Notes under the pieces: generated by a model
The model's input: only the letters and a program-made list of their open reading frames with translations
What the model was told of the DNA's origin: nothing
Database searches by the model: none
Program-made: the position numbers and the translations under genes
Shown here: positions 14,001 to 24,902 of the stretch, one piece after another
Position numbering within the stretch: position 1 is the stretch's first letter
Layout: the number at the start of each line of letters is the position of its first letter
Assembly (NCBI GenBank): GCA_013365365.1
Contig: JABVXU010000041.1
Coordinates: 186,001 to 250,000, forward strand
Direction: 5' to 3'
Source of the DNA: Cruorifilaria tuberocauda
Taxonomy: Eukaryota; Nematoda; Chromadorea; Rhabditida; Onchocercidae
Length of the DNA stretch: 64,000 bases

Positions 14001-14846
14001 TATTTGACGAAAAAGATCAAGCAAGGTCACAGCAAGAGGTTTCATATTTCGCTTTAGTAATTTCATTCAACCTCTCTTGCTAGCCTTATTGTTAAGTCTT
14101 CTAATCTCCTAAAATTATATCTTATTTTTCAGTTTATTGGGTTTAATATCAATAATATTTTATTTCTAGCTAACTTAGTTGAATTTTAAAGATTTGAAAA
14201 TTTACTAACAACGATTTAAAATTAATCTTATTTCTTTTTTGCAAAATTCTTGTTTTGCGCTTCATTTTCTTTCTTTTTCAGTTAGCTAATTTACAAAAGG
14301 CTATGCAACAAATAACACAAGTAACACATCTATTGGCTCGTTTTCTTGACAATACACAGGTTGTCTTTATTCATTCCATAGATATACGGTATTGCCAAAG
14401 AAATAATTATGATGAAGTAAATAATGGTTATTACTAAAGCTGATTCAAAGTGCTATCTGCTTGATAAATTGAATTCAAAATAAATGTTATCCATTGGTAT
14501 TGTAATTCTAAGTAGAAATCAGGAATAAATGATAACAACTGAGTGAGCAGGAAATACTCGTTGTATTGTATGTATCCCGTTTGTATCCCTATTTACTTTA
14601 TATTACTTACAGGAAGATGCTGAGAGTATGTTTAAAGAAATGGAAGAATGGCGTATAGAAAGTACTAAAAATTTACACGCTTTACGAGAACAGGAAGCGA
14701 ATACAGAAGGAACATCGGAGAGTTTATTGCTGAGATTGAATCAATTGGATGAACAAATCAAAGAAGTGAAGAATGCTATTGTTCAAACCAAAGCTAAAGT
14801 GATAGCAAGTGAAGAGAAAATTCGAATTTTAGTTAATAATATTTAA
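11001..14846 (+). CDS. dyf-11: Intraflagellar transport protein IFT54 (TRAF3IP1/MIP-T3 family)
   Basis: The exons are 11001-11150, 11765-11929, 12185-12343, 12490-12691, 13016-13109, 13209-13332, 13444-13554, 13898-14038, 14282-14359 and 14613-14846. Every phase matches, giving about 485 residues, near the family's usual length. The N-terminal domain (about 1-105) carries IERPPLTDQLLQRPPFRFLHDV and later IIAGKEPEITNL, hallmarks of the calponin-homology-like IFT54 domain. A Lys/Glu-rich linker follows (106-225). Next come the basic SGRPRTSASRSG...RPAPPKIKKK segment and the conserved EEHGGLVRKILETKK. The rest, to the end, is coiled coil. The protein is a subunit of IFT complex B and links to microtubules and IFT20 in ciliated sensory neurons. 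The 12343 donor (AAG|GTTCCA) is weak but is the only one that keeps the frame. Confidence 0.93.
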
Positions 14847-14895
14847 TTTTTCATGAATTCCATCACAATGTAATCCTTGTAATATTTGCTTTCTC

Positions 14896-14901
14896 AATAA
14901 A
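14896..14901 (+). terminator. Polyadenylation signal of dyf-11
   Basis: AATAAA lies 50 bp after the dyf-11 stop codon, in the spacing expected for a short nematode 3' UTR. Confidence 0.6.
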
Positions 14902-17320
14902 TTTTATAACATTTTCATTGTTAACATTTATTGAAAAAATTTATTTCTTTCACAAAACTACAAAAAAGCTTCCTGTATATAGTAGCAACAATCATTATCA
15001 ATTAACCTGAAATGAATGAATTAATGGATTGATCTATTTTTAAACCAAATAAATTTCATTAAAACATTTTTTACACGTTAATTTGAATAAATAATATTTG
15101 CAGATAATGATTATTACACTTGTTAGGATAAAAAATTTTGACTGAAAGATAACTGAAAGATTTATTTCATCAAATCCTTGAATTGCAAAATGTGATTGAG
15201 CACAAAAATACTTGTCACTAAATTTATTGCTCAATCAGAAATATTTAGCAATAGACAAAAAAATTTTCATTCTTCAAAACTGACCCTTTTGTCACATCAA
15301 CGTTCAATTTTTTTGCATTCTTTGCTGAAAAAGACAAAACTTCAATTTCACTAAATTGTGAAAGATATGATGATAAATTTGAAGTATGATTATTTCACCT
15401 CACAAGATTCTGTAGGCCTACTTATTACCATTTTTGCTTCAACTTCTTTACTGCTACGATGAAAGCATAAAGACTAAATTTAAACAATAATTTCAAATGT
15501 TATTTAACTGTCTCAAGTGCGGTCCATGAGCACTGTTAATTGATTCCATAACTTTCTATAGCTATTTTATAAATTATTCTTCAACTTCTAAAAAATCTGC
15601 AGTTTGACTTTAAAAAATAAAACGAACATATTCATTCTTTCCTGCAAAAATCAAACGAGTTGGACACCTGTGTGGGTTCACCTGCTGCTCTCCTGTCTTC
15701 ATTGATCATTCCAAGTCTTATCATGCACTCATTGATATATACTTTTGCACGGATTCAAGCAAACAACTTCGGATTATTATCTGAAACTTTGTACTTTATT
15801 CATTGAGTAAGATACATGGATATTTAAAAAAACAAACAAAATTTATGTTTTGTTCAATCAATAAATAATCAAGAAATAATTAAGACGTAATTAAATATAT
15901 CAGTATATTTCGCCTTGAATTCTTCTTTATCTCAAATTAGATTCTATGAAATTACTTAAATACTTCTAACATGTTATTAATACTTTGAAAATTTTCATAA
16001 TAATTTACTTATATTTCAGGTATGAAGTCATACTTGTAAATGGTAACACGCATAAAATCACTGGTTTTATATAGAAAGTGATAAGAAACAGTGCTAACCA
16101 TTTTATTTTACGATGATAGGTTCACTTTCGATAAACATTTCTGGAAATATTCAGCGTCTGGACGGATGGTTATCTACCCAGGATGCCCAATAGTGAACTG
16201 TAGCGCTGCAAACAGATTACAATACCCTGCTCGCCCATCTGCTTCTTTGTGCTTTCAATCACTCGTCTGTCACGTTCTCCTAAAAGCATAAGTGAGGAAG
16301 AGGATGTCGAGTGGAAGAACCTTTACATAATCACATTCTTATACCGGAAGGCGTTCATTTTTATATTAAATTAAGTAACATTATGGATTGCATCATCAAA
16401 CTGAAAAGACTTCCAGATCTTTCCATTTCCTTTTATTCTATTCCATAAATCAGTATAGTGTAAATATCTCTTTTTTATTCTATTCTAATAACCAATAATT
16501 TCTGTTCCAATAATCATTAACTGTCTTTTTTTCATTTGTCACGTATTTCGAAATAGAATATTCTCAAATATTTTTCAACCATTGATTACGTCAAAGTCCA
16601 AAAATGAAAAATTTTTTGATACGATTTAAATTTTCATCAATATTAACACGTAAATTGTTTAAAAATAGAGAATATATGGTTTTTTTCTTTGGAAGAGAGA
16701 AATAGTTGTAGCAGGAGAAGGAAAAGGAGGAGGAGGAGGAGGAGGATTTCAGTAAAAATGGATAAGCGAAAATGCACGCAAATACTGACTGCCCTCAGTG
16801 GTGTTGCCCACTCTTGCGCTTCACAGTGTACGTGCAAATCGACACATGCACACGAAAAGAGCGAAAGAGTTGCGCAAATTGTTTGGAAATGTAAGCTACA
16901 CAAAGATGAAAAGGTTAAGAAAATCCAGAAGACTGTCATATTTGCATATTGATTACTTTTTACGCTTCTGAAGACTTTCTTCCGTAACAGTTTTCATTTA
17001 TAATGGAGCATATTGTTGTAACGGATAAAGTAAGGATCATTGTTGTTTCTTCCTTCGTCTCAACCGGTAGATGTGCTGCTGAGGTGATTTCGGCATCCCA
17101 CCTCTTCCTTCTTTTGAAAGATTTTTCCTCTTATTATTAGTGATTAGATGATAGTTGCGGAAATGCTGCGAGTTATTTCAGAAATGAAAAAATGTTTGAA
17201 AAATGATTTATTTGAACTGACTTTCAGACAATAATCTGAGAGAGAATTTAGAGACATCTATTTTTTCTTTTTATTACTCTTTTCCTTGCTATTCTAAGAA
17301 ATTGGTTCCACAATGAACCA
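14902..17320. other. Intergenic region with two GC-richer patches
   Basis: Mostly AT-rich. Two segments stand out as richer in GC: about 16130-16300, and about 16690-17110, which begins with a run of GAG/GGA triplets at 16712-16746. Neither gives a spliced protein that I recognise. The second patch lies just upstream of the small gene at 17321 and may be promoter sequence. Confidence 0.5.
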
Positions 17321-18034
17321 ATGAGGTAAGATATGGAACAATGTCTGTCATTGGTTTGTCATTACGATAGTGCTTTGTTTGCGTTCACAGTATGAAAGTA
17401 ACGTGATGCTCTCTCTATTCTATTAAATCATGATTTGCTACAATAACTGATATTGTATCAATGATTGTTCAAATTATTAACATACTTTGTTTCGATTTTG
17501 TGCTTCTTTTCAGATTAATAGCTGATGGTATACTATACAAATGCATTGGTATGAAAGACTGTACGACCCATGCGAAAATTGCAAAGTATTTTCCGCACCT
17601 GAAGGAACCTATATATCTGGAAAAATTAAGAATGGATGTGGACTTCAACATAAAGCGTTTTCATACACGTAAGTTATCACAAAATGATAACTGTCTATAT
17701 TTAAGGTAAAAATCTTTCAATTTTGTTTCCAAAATTATATCTTAGTACACGCATACCAGACGTTCACTGAAATATGTCGTGTGTGCGGTAAAATTATAAG
17801 GAATCGTATTTTGGTCAAAAGCCTTCATAATTATTGTCGAATATGTAAGGTTGACAGTATGAAAGCATTGAAAATGAATGTAGAAATATGTCGCATGCAG
17901 TCCTCATAATTTTAGGCAAACTTCACATACAAATGCGTAAAATATGTGAGCAGAATAGTGATAACTGCTTCGTGGATATGAATAGCAAAAAGCATACAAG
18001 TGACAGAAAAATAAATGAAACAAAAATGAGCTGA
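17321..18034 (+). CDS. Small Cys-rich protein with a degenerate nuclear-receptor-like zinc motif
   Basis: The firm exons are 17514-17668, 17746-17844 and 17916-18034. They have strong donors (C|GTAAGT, T|GTAAGG) and in-phase acceptors. A five-base first exon (ATGAG, 17321-17325, donor GTAAGA) fits the phase, but an internal ATG at 17551 could be used instead. The predicted length is about 125 residues. The Cys layout is CRVC, 16 residues, CRIC, 9 residues, C, 6 residues, then NCFVD. This resembles the first finger and start of the second finger of a nuclear receptor DNA-binding domain, including a CK-x5-R-K-like stretch and NCFVD. The last two Cys pairs are missing and the protein stops after KHTSDRKINETKMS. 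No ligand-binding domain follows. Alternatives are another C4 zinc-binding protein or a decaying receptor copy. Confidence 0.55.
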
Positions 18035-18408
18035 ATTAAAAGATCTACATTTCATCTTTTACCTCCATCTCTCTCATCTTTTTCTCTCCCTCTATCTCCA
18101 CTTGGCAAACCTTTCCGTTTAAATAAATTTCTGTACATGCTCTTTCTTAATGTTTCTATATATAGAATCAGGTTTAATATGCAATTGTGCATATTTTTTT
18201 TCTCGGAAAACTTCCGAAAATAATTTATTATGTTTTCCAAGCATTGAGAGTAGATAGAGTGGAAACATAGTTAACCGAAGATTCAACAAGCAAGCTGTTG
18301 CTTTCGCTTGAACAGCTATGAATATCTTACAACAATCGCGTTTTTACGGTTTGATTTCCACAAAAACTGTAGTATTCATCATCACCATAAGCATTTAATC
18401 TTTACCAG

Positions 18409-21400
18409 AAAATTCCGGCAATCTTCGATTTCACTTAATGTTGAGGACAGTTGTCACAAAGTGTAAAAATCGTTACCCTTTTTGATGTTTGATATTAGGT
18501 CATATATTTACTACAAATGCCCAACCCTTTTTTTATAAAAAATAAGAAATCGTTCTTTTTCTTACTTGGTTGAAAATTTTGTAATAGATAAACTTATTTT
18601 AATTCAAGCATGAAACATAGTTTAACTGTTAAGCAGTAAACATTTCAGCGATTATCGCTGTGGTAAAGAAGTTCGATTATATGGTATTGTAGACCGTCCG
18701 GCTCAGGGTGCAGATGCTGATGTTCTAATAAGTCACATTATTAACGGTTTACTACCTTTCGATCGTACAACTGACCACATAATAAACGACGACCCAAATG
18801 ATCGAGACGTTTGTCAATACTGTCTTTTTCGCACTTAACTACTTTTACCATATAATTGCAATTCGTAATATACAGTAATCACCGTTCACACCATCAGATT
18901 AACAGTACCGACTACCATTTGATGAAAGATTTCGTCAATTGAAATGATTAGATTGAAGCTGTTCTGAGAAATTATTTTATGTTTTATATCTACAGCTAAG
19001 ATAGAAATCGGCAAAAAAAAAATAGGAACTTGACATAAACGGAAATTGTAAAAACGAAATATATTTAACTGCGAAAACAAACAATACGCTTATTTTGTAT
19101 TTATTTTCTAGAATAAGATCACTTTATAATCTGGAATAGATTGAAAATGATAATAGTTCAAGGCGTTTACTGCAGTGATACAAAAAAGTTGCTGGTAAGC
19201 TGATAAGCGGCACTGATTGTTGACAAGCTCAGACTTTGTCTACCGCTATATGTTTTAGATATATTGTTTGTTGGATGAAGTATTACGCAGTGTTCATCAA
19301 GTTGACGTGAATGGCAATGCTGCAAGTTCAAGCTTATATCTCGGAAGTGATACACGTGGATTACCTGGATTTTTTGGAAGTAGATATGGGAACAATGACA
19401 CTAGCGGGATGAATAATAATTCATCAAATGGAATACATGTGCAGAAGCCGATGAGTACTGTAAGACTACTAAATTCACCACCAGTGAATCCAGTGAATAA
19501 TGATGAAGAAACGGTAGAACAGCGATTGAATGTGATGGAATTTCTTCATTTCTACAAGGATATCATTGAACGAGTAGAACAAGCAGCAAATGAAGACAGG
19601 GAAAGACAAATGAATTCGGTTTCTATGAATCAAATTAATCCAATCATTCCTTCTCCTTCATTTAATCAATATCCCAGATACATCGCACCACCAGAACCAC
19701 AGTTTCAATACTTTTATCCATATCCTAATCAGTACCCTAATCAACAACCTTCCCAGTACACGTATCCTAATCAGTATCCTATGGAAAACTCTTATCCTCC
19801 TCCTTTTCCTCCCCCTCATCCTTCTTATACTTATACTTCTCATCCTCCTCCTTATTCTCATCCATCTTATCCTTCTCTTCCTCCGCCTCCTATTCCTCTT
19901 CCTCCTCGTCCCCTTCCTGTTCCTCCTCCTCGCTTTCCTCTTCCTCCTCCTTCCTTTTCTGTCCCTCCTCCTACTTTTGGACGATTCCCATATGACAACC
20001 GCATGTATCGACCTCCTCCACCAATTTATCCGAGAAAACGAGGTGGTTTCGCTAACAGGAAATATTTTCCCCGCGCTGCATCTTTGTCACCTATTTCGGA
20101 ATCAGTCGACACAAATGACAGATGGTGGGTTAGAGAAAGTGGATATACGCCGAATCCTGTCCAGCAATTCAGTTATGGCTTACCGGGGAATGCAGTTGTT
20201 CCAGAGATAGCGCCGTCACTATTCCAGCAATCTTCTCTACCACCTCCTATAGAAAACCTTTGCAATAATAATGAACAGTTGTTCCATGCTACTGAACAAG
20301 CGATCACCGATGAGATTTATTTAGAGAACAGTGTTTTCAAGGAGCATACTGAAATACCAACTGTAAGAAGTCGTGAGAAAATTGACACAATGTGTAGTTC
20401 AAAATATGGCGAATCAGCTCCTCCATTCTCGTCAGTCGCAATTGTCTTTCTTTATGGCAACAAAATGTTCATTGGTAGTATCGGCGATTCACGGTAATTT
20501 TGGTATTTATTTTTCACGCAAATTTGTAAAAATGATTTCAAACATAATTTTATCAAGTTTGTAATTTATCTTTCGCTTTTTATTTGAATCCTACGCTATC
20601 TTAACATTAAAAAATTTAATTATCAATCTTTTAAGGCTACATTTCTTCATCTAAGTAGCATGAAGTGAAATTATTTTGAAATAAGGGTCCAATTTATTGT
20701 TCTCAATAGCTTAACAATTGCACTTTCATCAAATTATTTTCTTTAATAGTCTTTCAAATATTTTTAACATGAAAATAAGTGCGATCTTCACTAGGTCATC
20801 CTGTCTAATAAAGAAAACTGTAATCAGAAATGATTGGTTACTTTTTTTCTTTTTTCTTTTTTTGAGAAAGCATATTATGCAGCATTTTTTATTATGATAA
20901 CAGAAGATATCACCATATCATGAGATTGCAATATTATTTGCACTATATTTCCTTATACTTTCTTATTTTTGATCTTTCTGTCTTCTCTGCTTTTACCTGA
21001 ACTTAATCGACCAGTATTTTTTCCCTTTTTAAAATGAATTGATATTACTAAGAAAACCATCGAATGTAATAAATCATCCATTCAGAATCATTCTGATGCG
21101 CCAAAAATGCCACTATTTGGATGTGTTGTATTTGAATGAGCCACCACTTGCGTGGAATCATGTAAGTAGGATTTTTTTCATTGAATTCTTTTATTTATCA
21201 TATTTCTTCCCATTTGTAATGGAAATTTTTTACCTTTTTGTCAGAAATGTTTTCATTAATTTTTTCTACAATTTTAGCTTTCCGATTTTTTCTTGAGTCT
21301 TCATTGATAAACTTATTGAATGTTCGGTTTCAGATGGATGCAGCAAGAAATTCACTCACAGACAGACATTCCATTCTTTTTGAAGAACCAATTATTCGGG

Positions 21401-22614
21401 GTGGATTTTTGGTGAGTAGTATTGTTTACTTCAGTAAGCGATTATTGCGAAACTGATAAACATAAAATGCTTTTATGAAATATCCGAAATAAATTCTCGC
21501 AAATTTTTATTTTGTTGTACAATTTTAGATTAATGAGTGCTCGATCTTTCTTTTATTGATAAATGATGGTATCATTGCAAACTTGTTGAATATGGATCAG
21601 CAGTACAGTACTTCCAATGAAATAAATCGAGTAACTGCTCAAATGGCCGTCAAAATTCTTAGAAAATGTCCTGCCGCAGGTTTGACTTTTGCTTCATATG
21701 CAGTTTGTTTGTAACATATTTATATTATAACGGAAAAAAAGAGAATGATTACTTCATAATCATATTAAAAAAGTGAAATTGGCCGAAAAAGAAATTGTCA
21801 TATAAAATGGTAAAATTTCTAGAGTTAAATTGCCAAAAGAAGAAAGTTAAATTGAAACAAATACTTTCAGTCGGAAAAAAGATAAAGAATTATTTTCAAG
21901 CTCTGTTTTTCAGATGTCGCGAAAAAATTTATAGCACATATCAAGCATAGTTGCAATCGAAAATATAAAGCTGCTGAATTCATTGGTGACAAACGAGCGG
22001 GCATGTCAGTTCTGTTTGCTGACCTCAGAGATTTCGTTCCAAAAGAGATGACCTACAATGAACTTTTGAAGCTCTATCAAGAGAAGGTCTACTTGCTTTT
22101 TAGTAAACATTCTCTAACTTTGTCTTAAAAGCTTTTTTTCTGTTGAGTTTTATTCATCTTTGCTTGTAAAAGTTAGAAAAGATTTGAGAGTTTTAAAGTA
22201 AAATATCTACAACACAATCCTTCGTAGTGTTTCAATTAAGTTAAAGTTTGAACCAACTCTTAGGCAAAAATTTGCAGTTAATTAGAAGTAAATTATTTCA
22301 GCTATCGATAGCCAAAAAAGTAAATCTAGCCTGAGTGCTAAAATATGGTGTCATTTTAACAAATGAATTGATAATTTTAGCCGCAAAAAAAAGAATCGGA
22401 CAAACAATCGGATTCAAAAGCGACACAAAACAAATCTTCGCTGGAAACTATTTGGGATGTGGAACCACTGAAGAGCGTTGCATCGGACAGGGTATATGGT
22501 ATGTTACAAGAAATATACAGTCGTGAACAAGAGGAAAGTCAGGCAGAAACAAGAAATGCTCGTAATGGTAATAAGTGGGTATTCGTCAGAAGCGATTTGA
22601 AACGGGATATTTGA
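18409..22614 (+). CDS. tap-1: TAB1/TAP-1-like PP2C-fold pseudophosphatase with large proline-rich insertion (5' end unresolved)
   Basis: The in-phase exons are 18409-18462, 18649-18808, 19259-20493, 21086-21161, 21334-21411, 21529-21679, 21914-22086 and 22381-22614, together about 719 residues. At least one earlier exon carrying the start is missing. PP2C/TAB1 landmarks appear in order: VRLYGIVDRPAQGAD where true phosphatases have DGHGG, VAIVFLYGNKMFIGSIGDSR, LYLNEPPLAW, IIRGGFLINECSIFLLLINDG, AVKILRKC and MSVLFADLR. The lost DGH and terminal DN metal ligands argue for an inactive scaffold, like TAB1, which activates TAK1 (MOM-4) kinase in TGF-beta/Wnt-type signalling. The 19259-20493 exon adds about 300 residues rich in Pro, Tyr, Gln and Asn between two core elements. 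The C-terminus after about 22381 is charged and unlike mammalian TAB1. Orthology to TAP-1 is inferred from order and motifs only. Confidence 0.75.
19695..20035 (+). repeat. Pro/Tyr-rich low-complexity coding segment
   Basis: Within the large exon, repeated CCTCCTCCT, TATCCT and AATCAGTA units encode runs such as YPNQYPNQ, PPPFPPPHPSY and PPPPIPLPPRPLPVPPP. The plus-strand frame is the coding one. Runs of PPxP and PPxY-like motifs could bind SH3 or WW domains, but that is inference. Confidence 0.8.
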
Positions 22615-24902
22615 GCTGAAATTCAGGGATAATAACATTATACTAAGCTATTGTTATAAATGCATATATTTGATCTGTATGACTGATCTTACCTGCCTTT
22701 TTCTTAAATTATTATCATTTGACGATTGATCATTATTTGATATTTATTCATCACTGGATGCTGTTGTTATTTCTCTGTGCTAACATTCTCCAAAAGATGC
22801 ATTTCCTTCAGTGTTTGTGATAAATTCCGAAAAATATTCTCTTTAAATCCATTATGTGAATATTAAAATTTAATGATGACTACAAAAGTTTAGAAGAAAA
22901 ATAGAAAGTATGAGAGAATAAATTTAAAATAATTTTCTCTCATTTCTAAATTATTTGTGGTCTGATTCTACTCGAAAAAAAATATTTTTAATACAAAGAT
23001 CATATTTTATGAGAATAATTACTGTAAGTCGAGAACGGTTTAATTCCTTATCAGTGAACTTAATAATTATTATCTTGTAACAAAAATTGCGGTCTGTTGA
23101 TTGTAAAATCAATCGGTAAAAAAATTCAATTTATATAAGAATAAAATGTATCACTAAGAAATGCGGAATACTTTAGGATTTTACTTGTAATTACTTGTTC
23201 CAAATTTGCTTATGAATGCATTGAGATTATTGTCATTTAAACTCAGTTTATTCATAATATACCTTTGAGAGCATAGAAATCGAAGCATAATTGTTTGGGT
23301 AATCAAATTTAGTGTGTGAATGACCGGAAAAAGACTATTTCTCTGCAGATTACTGCTGTTTGGATATATGCATGGTTATCATCATGTTCTGTGGCACGTT
23401 ACAATGATAAAAATTATCAAAAATAGAATTTGTTTTTTTAACGGTTGAAATGATTCTGATGTAACGATATGTGAGGTGGTCCCGCGGTTTTAGCTCTCGT
23501 ATTAAAATTAGAGCCTGACCTTGTTAAAGCATGTTAAAGCGGTCCATTATACTATTTATTTTTTTGCTGTGCCTCCAATGACTCGTCAGTTATATGAATT
23601 ATTTCTGCTTCTTATTTTGATATTCAACCATTCCTTGTTTTTCAATAATATTCGTTAAAACTTTTATTATTACATCATAGGTTTTAATCAGCATCCTAAA
23701 ATAACAAAAAACCAATTTAGAATTTACCACGTTTTAACGGTACAAAAAAAAAACGGCAAGACTTCCAGTATAAATGAATTATCGGAGCTATGATTAAAAT
23801 CTTAAAGCATTCGGTATTCCGGTCAAAGTATTCCATAGAAAGAATACTTGTAACATTGAAATTATATCGCTTATTACACAAATATCACCTTCAGTTATTA
23901 AAACACCCGGAAATGCTAAATGGAGCACAGGTTTGGAAGTAGCAATATAACATTAATAGTTTTGGAAGGATTTAACCCGAATAATTATGATATGGGATTT
24001 TATGAAACGGATTAAATTTAGTTAAATAAAGACGCATGTAAAATTCTGTTTTTTAACAAATATCCTTCCAAACCCAATATATAACAATTTTAATAAAAGC
24101 TGTGCTAATGATAAATAAATTATTGTGGCAGAATATGTACAGGGCGAAATACTGTATCCAATGAATAATACGCTGATACCATACCATAGGTTAAGACCTT
24201 CCTGGGAATAGTTGAAATATCTTTTTTTCTTTTAATGGAGTAACGACGATGCATTCTGATACCAAAAACTTTTTTTCAGTTTATCGATGAAATCCTAGAA
24301 GAAGAGAATACATATCGATCAAGCTATAATTTGTGAAAGAACTACGGTAGCTGTTTCAGTCAGGCTTATCAGTTACAAGTTTTGAAAGCGAATTGTTGAA
24401 CTTTTGTTAAACTTCTTGCTAGCATTCGACCATTGTATGCTAGCCATATTCTGCTCATTCTCATAAAATCCCAAAATTCTTAAAAACAGGCATTTATTAA
24501 ATTTTGATCATGAAAGATTCACATAACCAATTCTTCAAACGTTTCATATGAAAATTGCTGTATAATTTACAGTCTTACCATCATTTTATTGTCAGATTGA
24601 TGTAAAAGTGAAATTAACCGCCATTATTGCTAATACTTCTGAATGTTTGTTTTACAGCACCCTGAATAAGCTTACTAGCGAATCCTTCATCCAATCGAAA
24701 ATATGTTTGCACTTTCAGATAGCGATCATGCAATGATAACCTAATACAAATTTATTTGTTGATGATTCAAATTAGAAAATATGACTGTCCTCTAATTATG
24801 AATTTCAATTTTCAACATTTTTAAGTGTGATTAATGGATCTTAAATCTATTCAATGTTAAATATCTTTGTAACATATTTGAGGAAACTATTTAAAGTGCT
24901 CA
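22615..24902. other. Convergent intergenic region
   Basis: This lies between the stop codons of the TAB1-like gene (+) and the BPI-family gene (-). It is AT-rich with no exon-like frame. A short stretch near 23470-23560 is less AT-rich and holds a small GCTCT/AGAGC hairpin. I see no gene in it. Confidence 0.55.

Noticed and set aside
16689..16952. 87-codon frame with a long Arg run (and its antisense Leu-rich shadow)
   Set aside because: It is driven by a GAG/GGA repeat. It lacks a convincing protein context.
19658..19861. Arg/Ile-rich minus-strand frame
   Set aside because: It is the antisense shadow of the Pro/Tyr-rich coding segment of the TAB1-like gene.
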